Program-made: the position numbers and the translations under genes
Shown: positions 37,727-45,958 of the stretch, one piece after another
Layout of the letters: each line of letters starts with the position of its first letter
How positions within the stretch are numbered: the stretch's first letter is position 1
DNA from: CAVZQN01 sp963837395
GTDB lineage: Bacteria > Acidobacteriota > HRBIN11 > JAKEFK01
Direction of reading: 5' to 3'
Length of the DNA: 64,000 nucleotides
NCBI GenBank assembly: GCA_963837395.1
Contig: CAWINI010000003.1
Coordinates: 1,116,001 to 1,180,000 of the forward strand
Notes under the pieces: generated by a model
What the model saw: only the letters and a program-made list of their open reading frames with translations
Database searches by the model: none
Told to the model about the DNA's origin: nothing

Positions 37727-38893
37727 TTGTTACGGGTGTACAATGGGAAAAATAAGAAAAAGCTTGCAGTTCTCTTCTGTCTACTTCTTTCGATCGAGAC
37801 ATACGCAGCCACCATAACTCATCCCAATCTTCCAAACCCAATTCCCAAAACTGTTGACGCTTTGAAGTTCTTCGTACCTTCCGGTTCAGCTGTAGGCTGG
37901 ATCATTGGAGGGCATCAAACGATGGAACTTCCAGATCCCTGGGAAACGCGAGATCCTGAAAAAACAAGTCTTAAAACGTACGAAATGACGAAGTTCAATG
38001 ATCCGCAATATTTTGAAATTTACAAAGTAGACGCCCGTAATATTTATATCCGCTATGAAACGATGCCTACATGGATCCGAGGTTTTGATACGAAAGGCGA
38101 TAAGAGAGGAGAAATTTTTGTTGCCCGGCAAGTTTCAAGTGTAGGATCGAAATTAATCCATCAAGATTTCTCTACTCATGTTTTTTTGAGATCAAAAAAC
38201 GATTGGTACTTGAGCGAATCTCATCCCGACTTTGCTGAATTCTCAGAGTACAAACTTTATCCGGCAAGTGATCCAAATGATTTGCTGGCGATCAGATCTT
38301 ATCTAAAAAGTTGTAATTGCGGCCTGGATAATCTTGATATCCTTTTGCATCTTTCGTACTGGCAATCTGAAGGGAAAATTGTGGAGTATTACTCGTATGG
38401 ATATGGGGTTGGTCTTGTGGCGTGGCGTTGGACTGAAAACATAACCCTGAATAATGGACATGCCGTCACAAAGAAACCGGATGGAAGCGGCGTTTACACC
38501 TGTTACTTGCAAAATCGACAGGTCACTATTAAAAACTGGGCCGCAGTTTTGAGTTCTAGCACGAAGTCGGCAGTGCCTGAAGCATATGTTTCGCTGAAAT
38601 CGAAAAACGATACGCACGTTTTCGTTTCTAAATTGAATAACCCTAACATCAAGCAAGCGGATTGGTATGTAAGTTGTCAGGATAACACCTGGAATCCGTT
38701 GACTGCACAGCAGGGAGTTCTTGGTATAGATCTGGGTGAGAGTTCGCTACCGCTGCCTGATGGAATTTTTGCTTTGCCTTTTGAATATCCATCCAATCCA
38801 AGAATTAGCGCACCATTTTATAAAGATGATGGCAGACCGCATACAATTCTTTGGGATCGGCCGTTGTTATTTCCACTGGATCAAAGGCAATGA
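37727..38893 (+). CDS. Secreted protein of unknown function
   Basis: About 388 residues. A hydrophobic signal (KKLAVLFCLLLSIETYA) marks it as exported. The rest is beta-rich and aromatic, with no family I recognise: ITHPNLPNPIPKTVDALKFF, GGHQTMELPDPWETRDPEK, KYEMxx-like segments and VVEYYSYGYGVGLVAWRW-like strands. The start is a TTG at 37727 or a GTG at 37736; no ATG fits. The frame ends QRQ at 38893, where an overlapping frame continues with beta-strand-like sequence, so the protein may be longer than this frame. Confidence 0.55.
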   Translation: MLRVYNGKNKKKLAVLFCLLLSIETYAATITHPNLPNPIPKTVDALKFFVPSGSAVGWIIGGHQTMELPDPWETRDPEKTSLKTYEMTKFNDPQYFEIYKVDARNIYIRYETMPTWIRGFDTKGDKRGEIFVARQVSSVGSKLIHQDFSTHVFLRSKNDWYLSESHPDFAEFSEYKLYPASDPNDLLAIRSYLKSCNCGLDNLDILLHLSYWQSEGKIVEYYSYGYGVGLVAWRWTENITLNNGHAVTKKPDGSGVYTCYLQNRQVTIKNWAAVLSSSTKSAVPEAYVSLKSKNDTHVFVSKLNNPNIKQADWYVSCQDNTWNPLTAQQGVLGIDLGESSLPLPDGIFALPFEYPSNPRISAPFYKDDGRPHTILWDRPLLFPLDQRQ

Positions 38894-39084
38894 AATACGT
38901 GCAAGCTTATAAAGTTGTTATTAAACAAGGTGCAAATGTAAAAGGAAGTTATGACGTTTTGAATGGACAGAGTTCGTTCAATCTTCCTGCCGATTATCCG
39001 CGCGGAAACTACAAAGCTTTTGTTTACGCAGAACAAGGGTACAGAGAAAACATCCCTGCTACGTTGTCGTTTGTCATTCATTAG
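38890..39084 (+). CDS. 64-residue frame overlapping the secreted protein stop; probable C-terminal domain
   Basis: Starts with ATG in an ATGA overlap with the preceding stop and encodes QAYKVVIKQGANVKGSYDVL and NLPADYPRGNYKAFVYAEQG, a pattern like one Ig-like or fibronectin-like beta-sandwich half. It has no signal peptide. Either it is the C-terminus of the upstream protein displaced by a frameshift, or a small coupled gene. I favour the first. Confidence 0.45.
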   Translation: MKYVQAYKVVIKQGANVKGSYDVLNGQSSFNLPADYPRGNYKAFVYAEQGYRENIPATLSFVIH

Positions 39085-39306
39085 ATTAAAACACGCAACC
39101 GATTTCCGAAAACCAAACCGCGAGCCCAACAACGGTCCCCGCTACGCAGTCTTTAGGAAAGTTTTTTTCGTGATGACAAAAGGAACTGATCCACTACCAA
39201 CCTCAGACAGCACTAAATACTTACAATGACGCGGAGAAATCCTCTCAATACATTTCTGAAACGACTGATGACACAAGTGATGATTTTAAGAAGTATTCCG
39301 GATGAA

Positions 39307-40305
39307 CTATTGCTGACGATCCTGGATCACCAGCAAGCTGCCGTGATGAGGATCACATACAAATGCACGGGCATTCTGATCGGTGGTCACGCAATGTGAA
39401 CCTTCCGCTGCTGGCACAGTTTGCAATAATTTCAAACTTCCTTCATCCGAAACTGAAATAATCGCCATCGTAGCGCTCTTACCTCCCGGCATGTATAGAT
39501 GTTTCAATTGATGATTGTAGGCCATGATGTCTACGCCTGATCCGGAAGTTACAGTGGAAATTATTTTCCCATCATGAGCAACATCCATTGAGACTGCTTT
39601 TCCTTCCGAACATCCAACCAACAAAATATTTGGTGTTTCACCGAATGCGATCCCCCGAGAACCATCACAACCATTTGACCATGTCGACAGAATCTTTTTT
39701 GCGTTTATGTCTATCACCACAGTCTTACCTTTCCACAGATGTGTATACGCACGTCCTTGCTTTGAATCAATAACAAGCGCTTCCGGTCGTCCTTCTATTT
39801 TTATAAAAGCTGAATGTGCCGGCTGCTTTTCATTCATCTTAAAAACTTCGATCTGATCAGAATCAGGTTGGGTCACCCAAACTTCATTAAGTGTTGGCAG
39901 ATATCTAACGTAATCGGGGCTGGCAGCAAGTTGCGCGCTTGTAATCACTTTTTGTGAATTTGGATCAAGCACATTGAGTTTTAATGAAGTCCGATCAGTT
40001 ACAAACAGGACTCCTTTGCCTTCATCTACCGAAGTAATTCCTTCACCGTGGCCACCTTTGTAATCCTTTGCTTCGCTAAAGCCGCTGATACTGGTAACAG
40101 CAAGGCTTTCAGGATCTACAAGATTTAATATTCCAGTGCGGCCAGACGGAACCAAAACTTTTTTCAGTGTAGATGAATATTGAATATCATCAAATCCGAT
40201 TCCGCCTGAACCTTCAGGAAACTGAACAGTTTTGGTTTCGACTTCAGCTGAATTTACTTGCAATGAAAATGAAATTATTACCACAAAAACGCAGAGCCAT
40301 TTCAT
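39307..40305 (-). CDS. Exported YncE-like beta-propeller protein
   Basis: A 332-residue protein with signal peptide MKWLCVFVVIISFSLQVNSA. Blade-like repeats follow, for example KKVLVPSGRTGILNLVDPES, GVLFVTDRTSLKLNVLDPNS, NEVWVTQPDSDQIEVFKM and NILLVGCSEGKAVSMDVA. About seven blades are expected. YncE-type propellers are periplasmic and often bind ligands or DNA; a role here is unknown. The start overlaps the stop of the M20 peptidase by four bases (ATGA), so it is the last gene of the chrB-chrA operon. Confidence 0.85.
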   Translation of the reverse strand: MKWLCVFVVIISFSLQVNSAEVETKTVQFPEGSGGIGFDDIQYSSTLKKVLVPSGRTGILNLVDPESLAVTSISGFSEAKDYKGGHGEGITSVDEGKGVLFVTDRTSLKLNVLDPNSQKVITSAQLAASPDYVRYLPTLNEVWVTQPDSDQIEVFKMNEKQPAHSAFIKIEGRPEALVIDSKQGRAYTHLWKGKTVVIDINAKKILSTWSNGCDGSRGIAFGETPNILLVGCSEGKAVSMDVAHDGKIISTVTSGSGVDIMAYNHQLKHLYMPGGKSATMAIISVSDEGSLKLLQTVPAAEGSHCVTTDQNARAFVCDPHHGSLLVIQDRQQ

Positions 40306-41645
40306 AATTTCGCAACCTCTTCAAAATATTTTACTAATGTTTTGATTCCATTTTGAACTTGCAGCCATTCAAAATATTCATTCGGCGCATGATATCCATG
40401 TTGTGGCAAAGATAGGCCCATTAGATTGATATGCGCCTTCAGATGTTTGTGCAATGAAATGATCGCACCATCCGAACCTCCCACTCGTGCAAATACCGGT
40501 CGCTTCGCAAATCCATACAAAAAGGCATCTGATGCAGCACGCGAATAAATTCCTGAAAAGCTGCCCAGATAAGGAGAAATTGCAGAGTGAAATTGAACTT
40601 TCACCGCGGGGTTAAGTTTTTTGATGTGATCACGAAATCGTTTTGATATCGTTTTTGGATTTTGATTTGGAGCAAGCCTGCAACTGAATTTTAATTCTGC
40701 TTTTCCTGGAATCGCTGTCTTCACACCGGGTCCGGTATATCCACCCACGATTCCATGTACTTCAAAAGTCGGACGACACCACAATCTTTGAATTGCTTTA
40801 TTGCGATTCTTAACTTGAAGCTTTTTGAGGCCGTAACCTTGCGACCATTTTTGCAAATCGAATCCGCAGTTATGAAAGTTCGTATACTCCGCAGCAGTTG
40901 GTTCTTTCACGCCTTCATAAAATCCAGGAACTAAAACCTTACCAGAGTGAGGATCATAGCACTGTGCCGCAACACGGCATAGCTCAAACAGTGGATTCAC
41001 TGCAACTCCGCCCGCAATCCCTGAATGCACCGCGCGATCTGCAGTTTCAAGATTCATCGATCCGGTGATGCTTCCTCTTAATGCGTAATAAACACAAGGT
41101 CGATTTTTGGAAATCCAAACGGAATCGATCACAACAACAGAATCGCACTTCAATTGTTTTTTGCTCTTACGCAAAAATTCTTCAAAATTTGGACTACCAA
41201 TTTCTTCCTCTAATTCCCACACAAACCGGATATTAATTGGAATGCGATTTTTCACAGCATACTGAGCCGCAAATAGCGCTGCAAGCGCCGGACCTTTATC
41301 ATCCGTGGTACCGCGTCCGAAATATTTATCTTCCCGTTTCCTGAATATGAATGGATCGTGTTTCCACTCCGGTTCATCGGCTGGCTGAACATCAAGATGG
41401 TTGTAAATTGTTACAGCTCTTTTCGCGCCACTAACGTCAAAACCACCAATCACTACCGGATTTCCAGACGTTTGAAGAATCTGAGTCTGCGCGCCTGCTT
41501 GACGCAAGAATTTTTCAGCGACATCCGCCGCACGTAAAATGTCCTGGCGATGCATTGGATCTGCACTCACCGTAGGGATTTCGACCAGCTCTTTAAGTTG
41601 ATCCTCAAATTGTTCACGGATGCTCTTTATATATGAGACAATCAT
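40302..41645 (-). CDS. M20-family metallopeptidase (dipeptidase-like)
   Basis: A 447-residue zinc peptidase. The metal and catalytic blocks are visible: YNHLDVQP (His and Asp), YFGRGTTDDKGPALA (bridging Asp), ELEEEIGSPN (catalytic Glu pair) and a later GGSDGAI. A lid/dimer domain lies in the middle (RGSITGSMNLETADRAVHSG). It resembles CNDP-like dipeptidases. The ATG at 41645 is preferred over the TTG at 41660 because GGAG lies nine bases upstream and the stop of the previous gene is just before it. Substrate unknown. Confidence 0.9.
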   Translation of the reverse strand: MIVSYIKSIREQFEDQLKELVEIPTVSADPMHRQDILRAADVAEKFLRQAGAQTQILQTSGNPVVIGGFDVSGAKRAVTIYNHLDVQPADEPEWKHDPFIFRKREDKYFGRGTTDDKGPALAALFAAQYAVKNRIPINIRFVWELEEEIGSPNFEEFLRKSKKQLKCDSVVVIDSVWISKNRPCVYYALRGSITGSMNLETADRAVHSGIAGGVAVNPLFELCRVAAQCYDPHSGKVLVPGFYEGVKEPTAAEYTNFHNCGFDLQKWSQGYGLKKLQVKNRNKAIQRLWCRPTFEVHGIVGGYTGPGVKTAIPGKAELKFSCRLAPNQNPKTISKRFRDHIKKLNPAVKVQFHSAISPYLGSFSGIYSRAASDAFLYGFAKRPVFARVGGSDGAIISLHKHLKAHINLMGLSLPQHGYHAPNEYFEWLQVQNGIKTLVKYFEEVAKL

Positions 41646-41649
41646 TCCG

Positions 41650-42651
41650 CTAGTCTCCAATTACATCGATAAATCTTCCGATGCCTCGTTCCATTGCCCG
41701 CTGATAAGCAATTGCAGCCGAAGCGACATCTTGAATCGCAGTTCCGGTCGAATCGAAAACAAGGATCTCCTTATCATTACTGCGGCCTGGTTTTGAAGCA
41801 GAAACAATTTCGTGAAGCTCTGCATACACATTTTCTTTTGTCATCAGGTTTGCTTGAATGGCATGATGCAAATCACCGATGCGAGCACACTGATCGGTCA
41901 CATCAGTAACAACTTTGCTCGAAGCTATAAGTACAGGATCAATTTCTTGTTTGTCATGACTGTCCGCTCCAACTGCTGCAACAAATGCACCCTGTGGTAC
42001 AAGTTCTTTCGTCAAAAAATATCGCCGCGATGTGGTGCAGGTTACGATTACGTCACTTTGTTGAGTTCCTTCTTGCAGGTTTTTGACGGCAGTAACCGGA
42101 ATTCCAAGTTCTTGTGTTATTTCCGAAGAAAATCTTTCAGCAAGTGGTTCATCTTTATCGAACGCGAATGCGCTGCTGATCGGCAAAACTTCTTTCAACG
42201 CAATTAACTGAACTCTTCCCTGCTTACCGCAACCACAAATCGTTGCAACGTTAGAATTTTTTCGAGCTAAATGTTTTGCAGCAATTGCTGTGGCTGCTCC
42301 AGTACGATTGATTGTGATTTCGATGGAATCAAGAAATGCTAGCGGATATCCACGAATTCCATCACAAAGCAGAATTGCACCTTGAATTGTAGGAAGGCCG
42401 AAACGGGATTTGTTTTCTGGAAAATTGCCATTCACTTTTACAGCGACATAAATATTTTCAGCAAGCGGCATTGCAGAACCTTTGACATGAAACATTCCTT
42501 TTTCTGAAGGTAGATCCATCACTCCTGCGCCAAGAATTTTTCCCGATGCGAGAAGCATGAACGCTTGTTCGACCGCTTCAACGTAATCCGAAAATTTCAT
42601 CAAGGTTGTAATTTCAGAACGGGTAAGAATCAACACGCCTTTGTTTTTCAT
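41650..42651 (-). CDS. Ornithine cyclodeaminase/mu-crystallin family dehydrogenase
   Basis: A 333-residue NAD(P)-binding protein. The Rossmann motif is ATICGCGKQGRVQLIAL; the family block RTGAATAIAAKHLARKNS precedes it, and SDVIVTCTTS and GADSHDKQEIDP follow. Members catalyse ornithine cyclisation, alanine or ketimine reduction, or opine chemistry, so the exact reaction is open. The frame extends upstream into chrA, but the ATG at 42651, two bases after the chrA stop, is the natural start. The gene lies between chrA and the M20 peptidase. Confidence 0.88.
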   Translation of the reverse strand: MKNKGVLILTRSEITTLMKFSDYVEAVEQAFMLLASGKILGAGVMDLPSEKGMFHVKGSAMPLAENIYVAVKVNGNFPENKSRFGLPTIQGAILLCDGIRGYPLAFLDSIEITINRTGAATAIAAKHLARKNSNVATICGCGKQGRVQLIALKEVLPISSAFAFDKDEPLAERFSSEITQELGIPVTAVKNLQEGTQQSDVIVTCTTSRRYFLTKELVPQGAFVAAVGADSHDKQEIDPVLIASSKVVTDVTDQCARIGDLHHAIQANLMTKENVYAELHEIVSASKPGRSNDKEILVFDSTGTAIQDVASAAIAYQRAMERGIGRFIDVIGD

Positions 42652-42653
42652 TC

Positions 42654-43961
42654 TTAAAGTCCATGTGAAATAAGCAGTTTGTAAATCAATCCAAGAATTG
42701 CTGAAATTAGAACCACAGGAACGATGTCCACTTTCCAGCGATGCATAGTGACAAAGCATGTAATACTCAGCAAAAGCAAAAACAAGTCGATCGTTCCTTT
42801 ATTTGGAATCATGGTGTGAAGCGCAAACCAGAGTGCCAGATTGAGCACAACACCAACGACAGCAGCGGTAACTGCGGAAAGTGATGCGGTAAGATTCTTG
42901 TTTCCGCGAAGTTGTTCAATATAGGGAGCTCCCAAAAATATCCACAGGAAACAAGGAACAAAAGTGGTCCACACTGTAATGAGTGCGCCCAGAGTTGCCG
43001 AAAGTAATCGCGGTAAATCTCCTGGTAAGCTCCATGCGCCAAGAAACCCAACAAACATAGTCACCATGATCAACGGACCTGGAGTTGTTTCGGCGAGTCC
43101 AAGGCCATCGATCATCTGCCCGGTTTGAAGCCATTGATATTTTTCAGCTTGTTGAGCGACGTATGGAAGAACAGCATAAGCGCCGCCAAATGTAACCATC
43201 GCTGCTTTTGAAAAGAAGATTCCTTCGCGAGTAATGGTGTGATCCCATCCAAGCCAGGATGCAAATAACACTACTGGAATCCACCATAGTGCTAAACAAA
43301 CGATCAGAACTTTGATGCCACGTTTTAATGATGGAGTGGTGTGCTCTGCAATCTCACTGAAATCATCGATTGCTGATTTTTCCTGACTGGTATTGATAAC
43401 AAGAAATTTCTGTGGAAGAAGCTTGCCTCCTGCAAATCCGATCAATGCTGCCGAAAGAATTATTAATGGAAATGGAACTTTGAAAAAAAAGATTGCAACA
43501 AATGCTGTGGCCGCAATCATCCACATTACTTCATTTTTAAGAGCGCGCCTGCTGATCTTGATCACAGCCGCTGCAACAATTGCAGTTACTGCCCCTTTTA
43601 ATCCGTAAAAAATCGAGGCGATCCAAAATACTTTTCCGTATTGAACATAGATGAAACTGAGTGTCCATAAAATAAAAATGGAAGGGATCACAAAGAAAGC
43701 TCCGGCTACAATTCCTCCAATCGTTCGATGCAATAGCCAGCCAACATAAATCGCGAGTTGTTGAGCCTCGGGACCCGGCAGCAGCATGCAATAATTCAAT
43801 GCATGTAGAAAACGTGATTCACTGATCCATTGTTTTTTCTCTACTAACTCCGAATGCATGATTGCGATCTGGCCAGTGGGACCACCAAAGCTGATGAAAC
43901 CAAGCTTCACCCAAAATCGGAATGCTTCCCAGAAAGAAACGGAATTCACCACGGAGTTCAT
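42654..43961 (-). CDS. chrA: Chromate transporter, two-CHR-domain type
   Basis: A 435-residue inner-membrane protein that exports chromate (or a related oxyanion) with protons. Both halves carry CHR signatures: LGFISFGGPTGQIAIMHSE with LLPGPEAQQLAIYVGW in the first, and TFGGAYAVLPYVAQQA with ETTPGPLIMVTMFVGF in the second. About twelve helices are expected. The ATG at 43961 has GGAGG seven bases upstream and overlaps the end of chrB. The start codon sits in the loop of a hairpin, which points to translational coupling with chrB. Confidence 0.93.
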   Translation of the reverse strand: MNSVVNSVSFWEAFRFWVKLGFISFGGPTGQIAIMHSELVEKKQWISESRFLHALNYCMLLPGPEAQQLAIYVGWLLHRTIGGIVAGAFFVIPSIFILWTLSFIYVQYGKVFWIASIFYGLKGAVTAIVAAAVIKISRRALKNEVMWMIAATAFVAIFFFKVPFPLIILSAALIGFAGGKLLPQKFLVINTSQEKSAIDDFSEIAEHTTPSLKRGIKVLIVCLALWWIPVVLFASWLGWDHTITREGIFFSKAAMVTFGGAYAVLPYVAQQAEKYQWLQTGQMIDGLGLAETTPGPLIMVTMFVGFLGAWSLPGDLPRLLSATLGALITVWTTFVPCFLWIFLGAPYIEQLRGNKNLTASLSAVTAAVVGVVLNLALWFALHTMIPNKGTIDLFLLLLSITCFVTMHRWKVDIVPVVLISAILGLIYKLLISHGL

Positions 43962-43980
43962 TTTGCGCCTCCGCGGTGAA
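43945..43980 (-). promoter_or_regulatory. Hairpin enclosing the chrA start codon
   Basis: On the minus strand TTCACCGCGGAG (43969-43980) pairs with CTCCGTGGTGAA (43945-43956) over twelve positions, one of them mismatched or G-U. The 12-base loop GCGCAAAATGAA contains the chrA start and the chrB stop, and the stem covers part of the GGAGG ribosome site. Translation of chrB through the stem would open it. Confidence 0.55.
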
Positions 43981-44924
43981 AACATTCGTAGAGTCCATCT
44001 AAGATCGATGAACCGATTTCCAAAAATTGCTGATCATCGTGAATAAAATCGCCAAGAGATCGGATCACCAGTGTCCATTCCGCTTGCTTCAACACGCCCA
44101 AATTTATGGTCCTTTAGATCGATGTCATGAATGATCTCCGCGATTTTCTGCAATGCTCGATCCTGAATTCGGAAGGCTTTCATTAATGTTTCAAAAGTGC
44201 AGTCTTCTCCGTGATGGCTGAACTCCGCTCCAAATACATCAAATGGAATTGCGTTTGCCGGTAATTTTTTCTCCGGTGCAAATACAAATTTTGCGGAACG
44301 ATCAATGAATCGACGGATCAGCCATGCGGAACATAAGCGATCGATATGAATTCCTTCGCGGGTAGTCCAGGTTTTCTTCTGATAATCTTTTATGGAACGA
44401 AGTTGAATCGGGGCCGGTTTCGAAATTTCTACATCAGCAGACAGCCATTTTAGAATTTCAAATAAGATTTGCTGAAGTTTCGTAGGGTAAGAACCTGGAA
44501 AAAAATCCAGAGCTCGAATTTCATCAAACGTTTCGCGCAGTTGTTTTGCTTCTTTTTCAAAACGTTTTCGGACATTGCCGGTTAAGGCTTTACGATCTCT
44601 TGTTTTGATCCGGTTTCTGAACTGCTCAGCCGATTTGAGCAAAGAGGCATACTCTTCATCTCTGGCTTTGCGAAAGGCCGTACGCATCAACGCGTCTTCT
44701 TTTTTGTTTTCAGCACTGGAAATGAAAATCGATGCCTCACCACGTGAATCATTGATTTGCTGGCAAACCCATTGGAAGTCTTCCAGACGCTCCTTACTGT
44801 AAGGCAAGATGTAAACAGAGTTTCGATATAGAACAGCGCCCGTTTTCTTAATCGCTCTCCACACCTTCACTCTTTCTTTTGAATTAGGCGTCAAGACCTG
44901 ATGTACTAGAAATAACCATTTCAT
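43958..44924 (-). pseudogene. chrB: ChrB chromate-resistance protein, one-base frameshift near the C-terminus
   Basis: Reads as a 321-residue ChrB-family protein: N-terminal KWLFLVHQVLTPNSKERVKVWRA and TGAVLYRNSVYILP, a middle helical part, and the C-terminal ChrB domain TWTTREGIHIDRLCSAWLIRRF with FSHHGEDCTFETLMKAF. The first frame ends at 44034 after GRVEASGMDTGDPISW. Removing one G from the CC/GG pair at about 44075 instead gives MTLVIRSLGDFIHDDQQF and a natural end at 43958 overlapping the chrA start. ChrB proteins regulate or support chromate resistance in the cytoplasm. The clean fit suggests a sequence error or very recent damage. Confidence 0.85.
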
Positions 44925-45064
44925 TTTTATGTAATGAATATTACATCAGAAACGAACGTTGATTCAAATCGGAAACTTATTTCATGTTGTGAAATCAGAA
45001 CGGACACAAAAACGTTAGTGAGAACCGGACAAATCGTCCGATCTAAATGGAAGATTGGTCTATT

Positions 45065-45448
45065 TTACCAACGAAGTACTGCGCCGGCAGCTCCTCCCTT
45101 TCGTAACAGAGAAACGCCAACAATAAAACTGCGCGATTGCGCAGCTTCAAGCGAATCTTGTAACTTATGAGAATCAGAACGGTTGGAAAGTCCCCAAAGC
45201 AACATTCCAGTACCTGCTCCGAATATCGCAATGCCCGAATAGAAGGCGGTCGGGCCTCCGTCCTCAAATGCGTTTGCACCACCAACAGCTGCTAAAACTC
45301 CGCCACCTACCATCAAGCCCGCACCAATCTTGATGAACCTCCCGGATTTTGTTGTACGAGGGCTATCACCGGCAAAAAGTGTTTGAGTCGCCCCAAGACA
45401 AATCAACAAACAAACCCCAAACTTAAATAGTCTGTTCAAATCTCCCAA
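45065..45448 (-). CDS. Small exported/membrane protein of unknown function
   Basis: A 127-residue protein. An N-terminal signal or helix (FKFGVCLLICLGATQTLFAG) is followed by two glycine-rich hydrophobic segments (IKIGAGLMVGGGVLAAVGGA and GIAIFGAGTGMLLWGLS), like a small pair of inner-membrane helices. No family is recognised. It lies 20 bp downstream of the next membrane gene (45469-45867) on the same strand. Confidence 0.6.
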   Translation of the reverse strand: MGDLNRLFKFGVCLLICLGATQTLFAGDSPRTTKSGRFIKIGAGLMVGGGVLAAVGGANAFEDGGPTAFYSGIAIFGAGTGMLLWGLSNRSDSHKLQDSLEAAQSRSFIVGVSLLRKGGAAGAVLRW

Positions 45449-45468
45449 CCTCCGATGTTGTGTTTATT

Positions 45469-45867
45469 TTACTTATTCATCCCTGCCACAACAATGCCTC
45501 GCACTATGATAGCGATGCTATCGAAAATGATTTGCTTCACTACCAACATACCCGGCAAAGGCTGCACTGCGTAGTAAATCAAGAATGTTGGAATGCTTGT
45601 CAGTACTGCGATTGCAATACCATAACGGATCCCTTGTTCAAGAAATGGTTTTGCTTCTTTTCCTTTGTTATAGATCCACACAAAACCGATCGAGAAAATG
45701 AATTGCCCAAGAACCAGGTAAATGAAATGAGCTTTACCATCTTCTTCGGCCCGATAGAGCTGTTTAACCTGTTCGTAGTCTGCTTTCAACAGGATTTCAT
45801 GAATCAAAAATCCGAACCCCATTGATAAAACGAAAATCACGATTACGGAGATTATCATTTTCCCCAT
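45469..45867 (-). CDS. Four-helix integral membrane protein of unknown function
   Basis: A 132-residue protein with four hydrophobic helices: IISVIVIFVLSMGFGFLIH, YLVLGQFIFSIGFVWIY, YGIAIAVLTSIPTFLIYY and IIFDSIAIIVRGIVVAGMNK. The first helix contains a His that is common in a small uncharacterised membrane family. It follows guaA after a terminator-like hairpin, so it probably has its own promoter. Function unknown. Confidence 0.65.
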   Translation of the reverse strand: MGKMIISVIVIFVLSMGFGFLIHEILLKADYEQVKQLYRAEEDGKAHFIYLVLGQFIFSIGFVWIYNKGKEAKPFLEQGIRYGIAIAVLTSIPTFLIYYAVQPLPGMLVVKQIIFDSIAIIVRGIVVAGMNK

Positions 45868-45915
45868 AGCTAGCCTCCTAGGAAATCTGAAGTGATGAAT
45901 CCTTTGTAAAATGCT

Positions 45916-45953
45916 ACCACGAAGGCGCTAAGATGACTTTGCGTCTTTGTGGT
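45916..45953. terminator. Long hairpin after guaA
   Basis: ACCACGAAGGCGCTAAG (45916-45932) pairs with CTTTGCGTCTTTGTGGT (45937-45953) around an ATGA loop, with only one mismatch when G-U pairs are allowed. On the minus strand TTTTACAAAGG follows shortly after. It is a full-length member of the ACCACGAAG motif family of this window. Confidence 0.6.
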
Positions 45954-45958
45954 GAAGC

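Noticed and set aside
39085..39306. Short frames between the secreted protein and the propeller gene
   Set aside because: They are short, lack ribosome sites and match no family.
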